From Rhodospirillum sp. UBA1311 (GTDB taxonomy: Bacteria > Pseudomonadota > Alphaproteobacteria > Rhodospirillales > Rhodospirillaceae), in NCBI GenBank assembly GCA_002307145.1, contig DBTR01000077.1, positions 75,526 to 103,593 of the forward strand: a stretch of 28,068 nucleotides of DNA, in the 5' to 3' direction. The first letter of the stretch is position 1. Every line of letters starts with the position of its first letter. A program made the position numbers and the translations under genes. Positions 1-7,697 of the stretch are shown piece after piece. The notes under the pieces are model-generated. The model was not told where the DNA came from, did no database searches, and saw only the letters and a list, made by a program, of their open reading frames with translations.

Positions 1-423
1 GCCGGGGAACATCTTGACGATCTCGCAGCCGAGTTCCTCGGCCTGGCCCATCTCGGAAAGGGTGCCGCAGCCGGGGCAATAGGCGATCTTGCGGCGATTG
101 CACATCTTCGCGACGTCGGGGTTCAACAACGGCCCGACGACGAAGCGCGCGGCATAAGCGATGTAGAGCGCCGCGGTCGGCGCATCGACGATCGACCCCA
201 CGCCCATGATCACGCTCGGGTCGGCCTTGGCGAAGTGGCGGTTGACTTCGAGGAACACCTGCGAGGCGAAGTCGCCCCGGTTGGTGAACTCGATGCACTT
301 CGCGCCGCCGTCGGCGCACGCCTGGATCACGCTTTTACACACCTCGGCATCCTGATGATAGAACACCGGGATCACCCCTTGCTCCATCATCTTCGACAGT
401 ACGGTCATGCGGTCGGCGGACAT
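1..423 (-). CDS. eda: KDPG/KHG aldolase family protein (3' part outside window)
   Basis: It would cleave 2-keto-3-deoxy-6-phosphogluconate to pyruvate and glyceraldehyde-3-phosphate in the cytoplasm, the last step of the KDG route. The visible 141 residues start at an ATG with AAGGAA about 8 nt upstream. They contain the family's catalytic Glu (IEFTNRG, E45) and, four residues from the window edge, the Schiff-base Lys (VKMFP, K137). The phosphate-binding and loop motifs are unusual: FVVGPLLN replaces the common FIVSPG-type motif, and CPGCGT replaces PGVxTP. I recall this variant from other Eda-like proteins, so it is probably a subfamily rather than damage. The start lies 31 bp after the iclR stop, so the two genes are probably cotranscribed. 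Family assignment is strong. The exact substrate, KDPG or a related 2-keto-4-hydroxy acid, is inferred from context. Confidence 0.88.
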   Translation of the reverse strand, partial: MSADRMTVLSKMMEQGVIPVFYHQDAEVCKSVIQACADGGAKCIEFTNRGDFASQVFLEVNRHFAKADPSVIMGVGSIVDAPTAALYIAYAARFVVGPLLNPDVAKMCNRRKIAYCPGCGTLSEMGQAEELGCEIVKMFPG

Positions 424-454
424 ATCTTGGTTCCTTGTCGCATCGGGGGCGGAC

Positions 455-1288
455 CTATGATTCCCATCCCAGGTCCCGGGAAATGGCGTCCGCGGTGGCG
501 CGGATCACCGGACCGAGATCGCGCATGCGCGCCTCGGCCATGTAGAAGATCGGGCTCGCAATGCTGATCGCGGCGACGATGCCGCCGGAGATGTCACGGA
601 CCGGCGCGGCAACGCAGCGAATCCCGAGTTCGTTCTCTTCGAGATCGTAAGCCCAGCCGCGCTCGACGGCTTCGAGCAGCTGCACCTCGTAGTCGAGCCA
701 GGAGAGCGGCCGGGCATCGCGCGAGGCGAGGCCGAGGGCCTCCTCGTAGAGGGGGTGCCAACGCTCGCGCGGCAGGCCGAACATCAGCGCCTTGCCGAGG
801 CCGGTGAGCGCGAGCGGCATCTGCTGGCCGATGCGGGAGCGCATTTCGAGGCCCCGGGTGCCGGGGATCTTGTCGAGGTAGAGGACGGTCGCGCCGTCGA
901 GGACGCCGAGGTGGACGGTGTCCGAGGTGCGCCGCGCCAGATCTTCGATCTGGCGGCGGGCGATGCCGGCGATCGGGCGCTGCTCAAGCGCGCGCGCACC
1001 GAGGCGGATCAGCTGCGGTCCGAGGGTATAGCCCCGATGCGGCACGTGGTGGAGATAGCCCTCCGCCACCAGGGACGAGAGCATGCGATGGGTGGTCGAG
1101 CGGCGCGTGCCGAGGCGGGTGGAGATGCCCTTGACGTTGGAGATCCCCTCGGCGACGCATTCGAGCAGGGCGAGGCCGCGCACCAGGGTCTGGGTACCTA
1201 CCACCTTCGAGGCGGCAAGCGCATCGGCATCGGTGTCGGTGTCGGTGTCGGTGTCAGTGTCGTCGTCGAGCAGGGAATTGCCGTCCAT
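455..1288 (-). CDS. IclR-family transcriptional regulator (candidate KDG/uronate regulator)
   Basis: This is a 277-residue IclR-type regulator. A winged helix-turn-helix spans roughly residues 30-90 (TLVRGLALLECVAEG to RRSTTHRMLSSLVAEGYL), followed by the IclR effector domain to the end. I chose the ATG at 1288 because AAGGA sits 9 nt upstream; the in-frame ATG at 1297 would abut that ribosome-binding site. Residues 8-20 are an acidic Asp-Thr repeat encoded by a hexanucleotide tandem repeat, probably a disordered N-terminal tail. A sigma70-like promoter lies just upstream, and a KDPG aldolase gene follows by 31 bp. IclR proteins control uronate and KDG genes in other bacteria (KdgR), so a similar role here is an inference from neighbours and from candidate operators at 8918 and 14298. 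Confidence 0.93.
   Translation of the reverse strand: MDGNSLLDDDTDTDTDTDTDADALAASKVVGTQTLVRGLALLECVAEGISNVKGISTRLGTRRSTTHRMLSSLVAEGYLHHVPHRGYTLGPQLIRLGARALEQRPIAGIARRQIEDLARRTSDTVHLGVLDGATVLYLDKIPGTRGLEMRSRIGQQMPLALTGLGKALMFGLPRERWHPLYEEALGLASRDARPLSWLDYEVQLLEAVERGWAYDLEENELGIRCVAAPVRDISGGIVAAISIASPIFYMAEARMRDLGPVIRATADAISRDLGWES
1225..1260. repeat. Hexanucleotide tandem repeat inside iclR
   Basis: Four perfect copies of CGGTGT (1231-1254) are flanked by one-mismatch copies CGGCAT (1225-1230) and CAGTGT (1255-1260). On the coding strand the unit reads GACACC or ACACCG and gives an Asp-Thr repeat. As the unit is 6 bp, gain or loss of copies would change the acidic tail without shifting the frame. 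Confidence 0.9.
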
Positions 1289-1323
1289 TTTCGCCATTCC
1301 TTGAAAACGCGATCGCTGGGAAA

Positions 1324-1352
1324 AGGTTAGAATTCGCCCCAAAGAGTGTCAA
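1324..1352 (-). promoter_or_regulatory. Predicted sigma70 promoter of iclR-eda
   Basis: Read on the minus strand, a perfect -35 box TTGACA (1347-1352) is followed by a 17-bp spacer and TAACCT (1324-1329), which keeps the three most conserved -10 bases. Transcription would begin near 1317, about 30 nt before the chosen iclR start. It means iclR need not depend on read-through from dctM. Confidence 0.6.
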
Positions 1353-1437
1353 TTCCAATCACTACCATCCCAAATATTGAAACGGCACCCCTGCCGCGTA
1401 GCTGGGGCGCCGCTCCGATTTCAAGCTGCGGCCCGGC

Positions 1438-2721
1438 TCATTTCGCGAGCAGGTGCGGCAGCGCCAGCGGGATCGCCGGAATGTAGGTCACCAGCATCAG
1501 GCAGATCACCATGACGATGACGAACGGCACGATGCCGCGGGTGACGACGTCGAGCGGCGCGCTCCCTACCCTCGCCGCGACGAACAGGTTGATCCCGAGT
1601 GGCGGAGTGATGAACCCGATCGCGAGGTTGACCACCATGATGATGCCGAAGTGCACCGGGTCGACGCCGACCGAGAGCGCGACCGGCATCAGGATCGGCG
1701 CCAGCACCAGGATCGCCGGGGTGGTATCCATGAAGCAGCCGACGATCAGGAGCAGGATGTTGATCAGGAGCAGGATCAGCACGCCGTTGGTGGTGACGTG
1801 CATCAGCCAGTCGGTGATCATCGCCGGGATCTGCTCGATGGTGAGGATCTTGGTGAACGCCGAGGCGCAGCCGAGGATCACCATCGTCGTGCCGGTGGTC
1901 GAGCACGCGCCGCCGATCGGATCGAGGATGGTCTTGAAGTTGAGTTCCTTGTGGATGAACACGCCGCAGACGAAGGCGTAGACCGCCGCCACCGCCGCCG
2001 CTTCCGTGGGCGTGAAGATGCCGGCGTAGATGCCGCCGAGGATGATCAGCGGGTTCAAGAGCGCCCACTTGGCGTCGGCGATCGAGGCCCCCGCCCGCTT
2101 CCAGCTGAACGGCGTGTCGTCGCCGCTCCAGCCGTGCTTCTTGCAGTAGTAGCGGCACCAGAGGATCAGCGCGAAGCCGATCAGGAAGCCCGGACCGAAG
2201 CCGCCGAGGAACAGGTCGGAGATCGAGGTCGCGGTGGTGACGCCGAAGATCACCATCGGGATCGACGGCGGAATGATCACGCCGATGCTGCCCGCCGTGG
2301 CGATCAGGGCGAGGGTGAACGACTTCGAATAGCCGCGCTTCAGCATCGTCGGCACCACCATGCCGCCGACCGCCGCCACCGTCGCCGGGCCGGAGCCCGA
2401 AACCGCGGCGAAAAACATGCAAACCACCACGGTGACGATCGCGAGACCGCCCGCCATCCGCCCGAAGAACACGTTGGCGACGTTGAGGATGCGCTGCGAC
2501 ACGCCGCCCGCGCCCATCAGTTCGCCCGCGAGGATGAACAGCGGGATCGCCATGATCGGGAAGGAGTCGGTCGAAGAGACCAGGGTCTGCGGGAAATAGC
2601 CGAGCGAGAGCGTGTCGCCGACGACGATTGCCGCGACCGAGGAAATGCCGATGGCGATGCCGACCGGAACTTCGAGAATGAGGAAGACGATAAGGCTGAT
2701 GAGAAGAACTGCGGTAACCAA
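1438..2721 (-). CDS. dctM: TRAP transporter 1, large permease subunit (DctM)
   Basis: The 427-residue hydrophobic protein is the large (about 12-helix) membrane subunit that uses a Na+ gradient to move an organic acid delivered by the periplasmic DctP protein. Family signatures include FFAAVSGSGPATVAAVGG, IPPSIPMVIFGV, TPTEAAAVAAVYA and GFITPPLGINLFVA. It starts at TTG, because no ATG or GTG fits: GGAGG stands 8-9 nt upstream inside the end of dctQ, and the dctQ stop precedes by 3 nt. That spacing suggests translational coupling. It is the last gene of the dctP-dctQ-dctM set, and iclR follows after 149 bp with its own promoter. Substrate unknown; a sugar acid is inferred from the flanking KDG genes. 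Confidence 0.95.
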   Translation of the reverse strand: MVTAVLLISLIVFLILEVPVGIAIGISSVAAIVVGDTLSLGYFPQTLVSSTDSFPIMAIPLFILAGELMGAGGVSQRILNVANVFFGRMAGGLAIVTVVVCMFFAAVSGSGPATVAAVGGMVVPTMLKRGYSKSFTLALIATAGSIGVIIPPSIPMVIFGVTTATSISDLFLGGFGPGFLIGFALILWCRYYCKKHGWSGDDTPFSWKRAGASIADAKWALLNPLIILGGIYAGIFTPTEAAAVAAVYAFVCGVFIHKELNFKTILDPIGGACSTTGTTMVILGCASAFTKILTIEQIPAMITDWLMHVTTNGVLILLLINILLLIVGCFMDTTPAILVLAPILMPVALSVGVDPVHFGIIMVVNLAIGFITPPLGINLFVAARVGSAPLDVVTRGIVPFVIVMVICLMLVTYIPAIPLALPHLLAK

Positions 2722-2724
2722 GGC

Positions 2725-3207
2725 TCAGCCCTCCGCGCGAATGAGGGCGACGCGATAAGCGATCGCCTGGACCTGCCGGATCGCGGTGAGCGCGAAGCCC
2801 ACGGTCGGCGCGGAATAGAGCATCCACATCGGCATCTGGATCGCGGGCGAGGTCTGGCCGAGCATCAGCTGCTTCTCGACGATGCCCCACGACGAATAGA
2901 CGACGAACAGCGCGAAGGCGAGGAAGAGGATGTCGCCGAGCAGCTCGACGTAGGAGCGCGCGCATTTGGGGAAAAGCAGCAGCGCCGCCTCGATCTTGAT
3001 GTGCTTCATGATCTTCGCGCCGTAGCTGATCCCGATGTAGATCAGCCAGACGAAAATGTAGCGCGCGAGTTCTTCGGACCACGACAGGGAGTCACGCATC
3101 ACATAGCGCATGAACACCTGAACCGCGAGGATCAGGGTCATCGACGACATCAAGACGATACACACGTACCTCTCGAAATTCTCGTCGAGAAATTTGAGAA
3201 CCTTCAT
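2725..3207 (-). CDS. dctQ: TRAP transporter 1, small permease subunit (DctQ)
   Basis: This 160-residue inner-membrane protein has four predicted hydrophobic segments, the usual layout of DctQ, and the family-type stretch SWSEELARYIFVWLIYIG. The small subunit binds DctM and is needed for transport. I chose the ATG at 3207 (MKVLKFLDENF) because GGAG lies 8 nt upstream; an in-frame ATG at 3249 would add 14 residues with no good ribosome-binding site. A strong hairpin separates it from dctP, and it is tightly coupled to dctM. Confidence 0.92.
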   Translation of the reverse strand: MKVLKFLDENFERYVCIVLMSSMTLILAVQVFMRYVMRDSLSWSEELARYIFVWLIYIGISYGAKIMKHIKIEAALLLFPKCARSYVELLGDILFLAFALFVVYSSWGIVEKQLMLGQTSPAIQMPMWMLYSAPTVGFALTAIRQVQAIAYRVALIRAEG

Positions 3208-3311
3208 AGCCGCGTCTCCATGCCGGGCGCGCATCTCCGACGCACCCACAAGCCGGTCAAAACTGACGCCCCTTCCGCACGGAACGGTGCGGTCAGGGCG
3301 AATCTCCGGGG

Positions 3312-3342
3312 AAAAGCCCCGGCCGGAAATTCCGGCCGGGGC
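3312..3342 (-). terminator. Intercistronic hairpin with U tract between dctP1 and dctQ1
   Basis: The arms 3316-3327 and 3331-3342 form a perfect 12-bp GC-rich stem with a 3-nt loop. On the minus strand it is followed at once by TTTT (3312-3315). It should partly end transcription after dctP, so that more binding protein than permease is made, or protect the dctP 3' end. Confidence 0.75.
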
Positions 3343-3348
3343 GTTCGA

Positions 3349-4347
3349 TCAGTTTTTCAGGGTTTCGTCGAGATACGCCCCATGGGCCATCTTCGCCTTC
3401 ACGCGGTCGAAGAGCTTGATGTCCTGGATGCGCTTCTGCCACAGCATCTTGTCTTCCGGAGTGAGGTCGGTGACGACGACGCCGGCCTTCTCAAGTTTGA
3501 CGCGGATCTGCTTCTCGTACGCCTGCGACTGCTTGCGCTGGTAGTCGGTCGAGGCCTTGGTCGCCTTGTCGATCGCGGCCTTCTGGTTTTCGGAGAGCGA
3601 GTTGTACTTCTTCAGGTTCATCACCACGACGTACGGCGTGTAGACGTGCTGGGTGAGCGAGACGTACTTCTGCACTTCCTGGAACTTGTTGCCGTCGATG
3701 ATGCCGAGCGGGTTTTCCTCGCCGTCAACGGTGCCCTGCTGCAACGCGGTGAACAGCTCGGTGAACGCCATCGGCGTCGGGTTGGCGCCGAAGGCCTTCC
3801 AGGCGGCGAGATGGATTTCATTTTCCATCGTGCGGATCTTCATTCCGGCAGCGTCTTCGGGCTTCTTCACCGCAACCTTGTTGTTGGTGAAGTTGCGGAA
3901 GCCATTTTCCCAGAAGGTCAGGCCTTTCAGGCCCTTGGTCGCCATGCCGTCGAGGATCTTCTTGCCCACGTCGCCGTCGAGCGCCTTGTAAGCACCGTCC
4001 GAGGTCAGGAAGAGGAAGGGCGTATCGAAGAGATAGAAGTCGGGGAACATCGTCGCGAGCGGGCTGGTCGAGCTGACCGCGATGTCGATGTCGCCGAACA
4101 CCGTGGTCTCGACCGCCACCCGGTCGTCGCCGAGCTGGTTGTCGTTGAACAGGTTGATCTTGAGGCTGCCCTCGGATTCCTTCTCGGCCACTTCCTTGAA
4201 CATCGCGCCCGCGTCCTTGCCGGACTGCGAGGTCACGTTGGCGAACTTCAAAGTCACGGTCTTATCCGCAGCGAGTGCGTCGGCAATCCCGGCGTTTGCA
4301 GCAAAGACCATCGCGCCGGTCAGGGCTGCGGTTTGCATCCATCCCAT
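3349..4347 (-). CDS. dctP: TRAP transporter 1, periplasmic substrate-binding protein (DctP)
   Basis: The 332-residue DctP/TAXI-like solute receptor has an N-terminal signal peptide ending near ADALA (residue 27), so it works in the periplasm. It captures a carboxylate and hands it to DctQM. Family features are GFRNFTN (R151), MKIRTMEN with the expected carboxylate-pairing Arg (R172), and MAFTELFTALQQGTVDGEENP. The start has AAGGGAG 9 nt upstream. The related motifs in TRAP set 3 (AFTEVFTALQQGTVDGFENP) place it in the DctP subgroup for C4-dicarboxylates and sugar acids. Downstream is the hairpin at 3312-3342. Upstream, the terminator of the dehydrogenase operon suggests it has its own promoter, which I could not identify. 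Substrate inferred to be a uronate or derived sugar acid. Confidence 0.94.
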   Translation of the reverse strand: MGWMQTAALTGAMVFAANAGIADALAADKTVTLKFANVTSQSGKDAGAMFKEVAEKESEGSLKINLFNDNQLGDDRVAVETTVFGDIDIAVSSTSPLATMFPDFYLFDTPFLFLTSDGAYKALDGDVGKKILDGMATKGLKGLTFWENGFRNFTNNKVAVKKPEDAAGMKIRTMENEIHLAAWKAFGANPTPMAFTELFTALQQGTVDGEENPLGIIDGNKFQEVQKYVSLTQHVYTPYVVVMNLKKYNSLSENQKAAIDKATKASTDYQRKQSQAYEKQIRVKLEKAGVVVTDLTPEDKMLWQKRIQDIKLFDRVKAKMAHGAYLDETLKN

Positions 4348-4468
4348 TTAACAAATCTCCCTTGTCATGAATCGCCCGAGCGACGGCCCCCCTGGACCGA
4401 CCCGGACGCGCTTCCCAGTGCGGAGCCTTGCCCCGCGCGGTGGCCGTTATCGGCCACCCACTTGCGGG

Positions 4469-4500
4469 AAAAGGGGAAAAGCCGGTTTGGCGATTCCCCT
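4469..4500 (-). terminator. Rho-independent terminator after the D-2-hydroxyacid dehydrogenase gene
   Basis: The arms 4472-4478 and 4494-4500 (AGGGGAA/TTCCCCT) form a stem whose loop can itself pair (GCC/GGC). On the minus strand the stem runs into TTTT at 4469-4472. It lies 10 bp after the dehydrogenase stop codon. A second, weaker 7-bp hairpin (4440-4457) follows within the upstream region of dctP1. Confidence 0.65.
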
Positions 4501-4510
4501 CCCCCGAAAA

Positions 4511-5473
4511 TCACTTGAGCTTGTTGACCGGATACTTGACCGCTTCACCCTTGGCGAAACGGCAAGCTTCCTCGGCGACCTTGCGCTTGAGTTCGAGGCC
4601 GGCCTGTTCCGAATACCACGCCATGTGCGGCGTCAGCAGGCAGGTATCGAGCTTGCGGAGCGGCGAGTCCGCCGGCAACGGCTCGATCTCGGCGACGTCG
4701 AGCGCAGCGCCGGCGATTTTCTTCGCTTCGAGCGCGCGGGCGAGCGCCGCCTCGTCGATGATCCCGCCGCGCGATGCGTTGACGATGTAGGCGGTCGGCT
4801 TCATCTTGGCGAACGCCGCGTCGTCGATCATATGGCGGGTTTCGTCGGTGAGCGGGCAGTTGATCGAGATGATGTCCGAGGTCCTGAGCAGTTCGTCGAG
4901 GCTCACCGAGGTGATGTACTCGCTGCCGTCGGCGGCGTTCGGCTTGTAGTAGGCGTCGAAGCCGACGATCTTGGCGTCGAGCGCGGCCGCCTTCTTCGCG
5001 AACATCCGGCCGATGCGGCCGAGACCGATCACGCCGATCGTCGATCCGGCGATGCGGAACACCGGGATCGACTTCTGATAGTCCCACGCCCCGGCATGGG
5101 TGAGCGCATTCATCTGCACCACCTTCCGCGCGAGGGCGAGCGCCATCGCGAGGGCCTGGTCCGAGACTTCGCTCATGCTGTAGTCGGGCACGTTGCAGGC
5201 CTGCACGCCGAGATCGCTCGCCGCGACCAGGTCGATGTTGTTGACGCCGACGCCGTAGCGGACGATCTGCTTCAACTCGGGCTTCAACGCCGCTATTACC
5301 TTGCGGGTCATCGGCGTGTACTGGTTGATGATGATGTTCGCGCCCTTGAGCTGGGCGATGGCGTCCGCCTCGGTCTTGCACTGGAACAGCTCGAAGCTCA
5401 TGCCAGCCTTCTTGAAGACCTCGGTCTCGATCGCCATCGAGTCGTGGTCGCAGTCGGAAACAACGATTTTCAT
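4511..5473 (-). CDS. D-isomer-specific 2-hydroxyacid dehydrogenase, CtBP-like
   Basis: This 320-residue NAD(P)-dependent oxidoreductase would interconvert a 2-keto acid and a D-2-hydroxy acid in the cytoplasm. The Rossmann motif GLGRIG lies at 151-156. The catalytic triad is visible as Arg235 (NASRGG), Glu264 (EIEPLP) and His283 (TPHMAWYS). The sequence HMAWYSEQ near the C-terminus is typical of the CtBP-like branch. The ATG at 5473 has GGAGGAA 7 nt upstream. It is the third gene of an operon with the zinc dehydrogenase and kduD and has a terminator just after it. Context suggests action on a uronate-derived keto acid, but the substrate cannot be read from sequence. It is not closely similar to the second 2-hydroxyacid dehydrogenase at 7698. 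Confidence 0.92.
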   Translation of the reverse strand: MKIVVSDCDHDSMAIETEVFKKAGMSFELFQCKTEADAIAQLKGANIIINQYTPMTRKVIAALKPELKQIVRYGVGVNNIDLVAASDLGVQACNVPDYSMSEVSDQALAMALALARKVVQMNALTHAGAWDYQKSIPVFRIAGSTIGVIGLGRIGRMFAKKAAALDAKIVGFDAYYKPNAADGSEYITSVSLDELLRTSDIISINCPLTDETRHMIDDAAFAKMKPTAYIVNASRGGIIDEAALARALEAKKIAGAALDVAEIEPLPADSPLRKLDTCLLTPHMAWYSEQAGLELKRKVAEEACRFAKGEAVKYPVNKLK

Positions 5474-5524
5474 GCCGGAATTCCTCCCCGTCGCATTAGA
5501 CAAAACCCACACGCAAGCCCGGCT

Positions 5525-6283
5525 CTAGCGGCCGAGATAGCCGCCGTCCACCGGAACGATCGCGCCGTCCATGTAGTCGGACGCGGCGGCGCAAAGGAAC
5601 AGCAGCGGCCCCTTCATGTCGTCGGGCGTTCCCCAGCGATGGGCGGGAATGCGGGCGATGATTTCGGCGTTGCGCCCCGCGTCGTTGATGAGCGCGGTGT
5701 TCATTTCGGTAGCCATGTAGCCGGGCGCGATGGCATTGACGTTGACGCCCTTGCCCGCCCATTCGTTGGAGAGCGCGCGGGTGAGCTGCATCACGCCGCC
5801 CTTGCTCGCGGCATAGGCCGGAACCGTGAAGCCGCCGAAGAAGCTCAGCAGCGACGCGATGTTGACGATCTTCCCCTTGCCCTGCGCGATCATCACCCGC
5901 CCGGCCATCTGGCACATCTCGAACAGCGCGGTGAGGTTGACCTCGATCACGTCGCGCCAGTCCTCGATCGGGAACTCCTCGCACTTGTGGCGGCGCTGGA
6001 TGCCCGCCGCGTTGACGAGGATGTCGAGCGAACCTCCGAGCTTGACGAGCGCCGCGTCGAACGCCGCCTTGCGGCTGGCGCTGTCGGCGAGGTCCATCAC
6101 CTCGGCATGGCACTTATAGCCTTTGGCGGCGAGTTCCGCCGCCACGTCCTTGGCCTTCGCCGTGGTGCCGAAGATCACCACCTCGACGCCCGCTTCCAGG
6201 AGCGCCTCGGCCATCCCGCGGCCGAGGCCGCGGGTGCCGCCGGTGACGATCGCCTTCTTTCCGGTCAGATCAAACAGACTCAT
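5525..6283 (-). CDS. kduD: 2-dehydro-3-deoxy-D-gluconate 5-dehydrogenase (KduD), SDR family
   Basis: KduD reduces 2,5-diketo-3-deoxygluconate (DKII) to KDG with NAD(P)H, the step after KduI in uronate breakdown. The 252-residue length matches the enzyme I recall from E. coli (253). The classical SDR features are present: cofactor motif TGGTRGLG (14-21), NAAG (91-94), catalytic Ser144 (NIASLLSF), Tyr157 and Lys161. The stretches NVNAIAPGYMATEMNTAL and RIPAHRWGTPDDM are very like KduD rather than generic SDRs. It sits 23 bp after the zinc dehydrogenase gene and 51 bp before the hydroxyacid dehydrogenase. The matching isomerase kduI is 4 kb away on the other strand. Confidence 0.9.
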   Translation of the reverse strand: MSLFDLTGKKAIVTGGTRGLGRGMAEALLEAGVEVVIFGTTAKAKDVAAELAAKGYKCHAEVMDLADSASRKAAFDAALVKLGGSLDILVNAAGIQRRHKCEEFPIEDWRDVIEVNLTALFEMCQMAGRVMIAQGKGKIVNIASLLSFFGGFTVPAYAASKGGVMQLTRALSNEWAGKGVNVNAIAPGYMATEMNTALINDAGRNAEIIARIPAHRWGTPDDMKGPLLFLCAAASDYMDGAIVPVDGGYLGR

Positions 6284-6306
6284 GATCCGCCTATCCCCCC
6301 TTGAGT

Positions 6307-7332
6307 TCAGTTCATGCAGTCCACGAGGACCTTGACGGTGTGGACCTTCGGGTCCGCGATCATCTCGAAGATGTGTTCCGAGGCGGTCAGCGGGACCACC
6401 TGGGTAACGATCTTCGCGAGGTCGTCGCGCATCCGCCTGGCGTAGTCGACGGTCAGCTCGAATTCGCGCTTGGTGTAGACGCGGGTGCCGATCAGGGTCT
6501 GTTCCTTGAAGTTGAGATCCATCAGGTTGACCGCGTGCGGCGCCTTATGGATGCCGGTCATGCAGATCGTGCCGCCGATGCGGCAGAGCTTGGTCATGTC
6601 GGCCGCGGCGCTCTCGACGCCGGAGCATTCGAAGACGAGGTCCATGCCGTCGCCGCCGGTGGTTTGCGCCACGTAGTCGACGATACCGGTTTCCTTGACG
6701 TTGACCGCCTCGAAGCCGAATTCGCGGCAGAGCTTCAGCCGCGCCTCGTCGACGTCCGAGATCACCACGCGCGACGCGCCGCTGTGCTTCAGCACCAGGG
6801 CGGTCAGCACGCCGATCGGGCCGGCACCGGTGACCACGGCGGAATCGAGCAACTGATAGCGCGCCTGGTGCATCGAGCGAACGATCACGGCGAGCGGCTC
6901 GATCAGCGAGGCGACCGCATCGGAAAGGCTGTCGTCGACCTTGAACAGCACGTCTTCCTTGATCCAGGCGTATTCGGCCATCCCGCCGTCGACGTCGATG
7001 CCGATCAGGCCGAGCTTCTTGCAGACGTGCGGCGAGCCGGTGCGGCAGGCCAGGCACTCGCCGCAGGAGAGCAGCGGATACGCCACCACCCGGTCACCCG
7101 GGGCGAAACGTCCGGTGGTGCCGTTGCCGAGCTCCTCGACGACGCCGACGAACTCGTGGCCCAGCACCAGCGGCGCTTTCGCACGCGGATGCTTGCCCGC
7201 GTAGATGCCGATGTCGGAGCCGCAAACGCCGCAATAGCGCATCCGGACCTTGACCGTTCCTTCCCGCGACGGCGGCGCGGCAACGTCGCGGACCTCCACC
7301 TTCTGGGGGGCTACGTACACAAGTGCTTTCAC
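6307..7332 (-). CDS. Zinc-dependent medium-chain alcohol/polyol dehydrogenase
   Basis: This is a 341-residue medium-chain dehydrogenase of the sorbitol/threonine/idonate dehydrogenase type. Catalytic zinc ligands are Cys37 (CGVCGSD), His59-Glu60 (LGHEF) and Glu145. The structural zinc site is Cys90, Cys93, Cys96 and Cys104 (CGECLACRTGSPHVC). The NAD motif GAGPIG is at 169-174. The start is GTG at 7332, with AGGAGG 7 nt upstream; no ATG fits the N-terminal MKALVYV pattern. It is the first gene of the operon with kduD. Relatives oxidise L-idonate, L-galactonate, sorbitol or threonine; given its neighbours an aldonate such as L-galactonate or idonate is likely, but this is inference. Confidence 0.93.
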   Translation of the reverse strand: MKALVYVAPQKVEVRDVAAPPSREGTVKVRMRYCGVCGSDIGIYAGKHPRAKAPLVLGHEFVGVVEELGNGTTGRFAPGDRVVAYPLLSCGECLACRTGSPHVCKKLGLIGIDVDGGMAEYAWIKEDVLFKVDDSLSDAVASLIEPLAVIVRSMHQARYQLLDSAVVTGAGPIGVLTALVLKHSGASRVVISDVDEARLKLCREFGFEAVNVKETGIVDYVAQTTGGDGMDLVFECSGVESAAADMTKLCRIGGTICMTGIHKAPHAVNLMDLNFKEQTLIGTRVYTKREFELTVDYARRMRDDLAKIVTQVVPLTASEHIFEMIADPKVHTVKVLVDCMN

Positions 7333-7441
7333 GACCGAACCTCCTGGTAACGCCCATTGCCATGGCAAGACAGCCCCCCCGAACGCGCGCAGGAATCGGC
7401 ACGCCAGGGGCTGGATTTTCAAATGATGATGTCGCAAAAAC

Positions 7442-7470
7442 AGGATACGACCCGTCAATAAAAGCGTCAA
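7442..7470 (-). promoter_or_regulatory. Predicted sigma70 promoter of the zinc dehydrogenase-kduD-dehydrogenase operon
   Basis: On the minus strand TTGACG (7465-7470, 5/6 match) is followed by a 17-bp spacer and TATCCT (7442-7447, 4/6 match). Transcription would start near 7435 and leave a leader of about 100 nt before the GTG start. I saw no copy of the GTTCCAC element here. Confidence 0.55.
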
Positions 7471-7616
7471 GTTCAGGCCCTTGATGAATCGCAAGAACTG
7501 CAACCTGCGCGGGCTCTCCAGCCAAACCAAGGGGTCGGCGAAATAACCCCCGATTGCGAACGATCCATCAATTGGGACACTTGCACATAATCCGGCCCGG
7601 CGAGGCAACGCCGACC

Positions 7617-7642
7617 CCGTCCCGCCCTTCCGGGCGGGACGG
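7617..7642 (-). terminator. Strong hairpin after the ghrB-like gene, without U tract
   Basis: The arms 7617-7627 and 7632-7642 form an 11-bp perfect GC-rich stem with loop TTCC. It lies about 55 bp after the dehydrogenase stop codon. No T run follows on either strand, so termination is possible but not certain; it may only stabilise the transcript end. Confidence 0.4.
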
Positions 7643-7697
7643 AAACCACCCGAAAGACTGCGCCGCGACACGCGATGCGGCCGCGAATCGGAGCGCG

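Larger units (their letters stand above)
7333..7697. other. Intergenic region upstream of the zinc dehydrogenase-kduD operon
   Basis: This 365-bp stretch has no convincing gene. It holds the predicted operon promoter (7442-7470), a perfect 12-bp palindrome TTGCCATGGCAA (7357-7368) in the presumed leader about 25 bp before the GTG start, and a hairpin near 7617-7642 downstream of the ghrB-like gene. The palindrome could be an operator, but I have no second copy to support it. Confidence 0.6.

Noticed and set aside
1225..1260. The short tandem repeat considered as a CRISPR-like array
   Set aside because: Units are 6 bp, have no spacers and are in frame within iclR.
1453..4518. A 1021-codon open frame on the plus strand opposite the TRAP 1 genes
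   Set aside because: It is rich in Arg, Asp, His and Glu, resembles no family and lies antisense to three clear TRAP genes. Long antisense frames are expected at this GC content.
4367..6304. A 645-codon plus-strand open frame opposite the dehydrogenase and kduD
   Set aside because: Same low-complexity composition and antisense position; the minus-strand genes have motifs and ribosome-binding sites.
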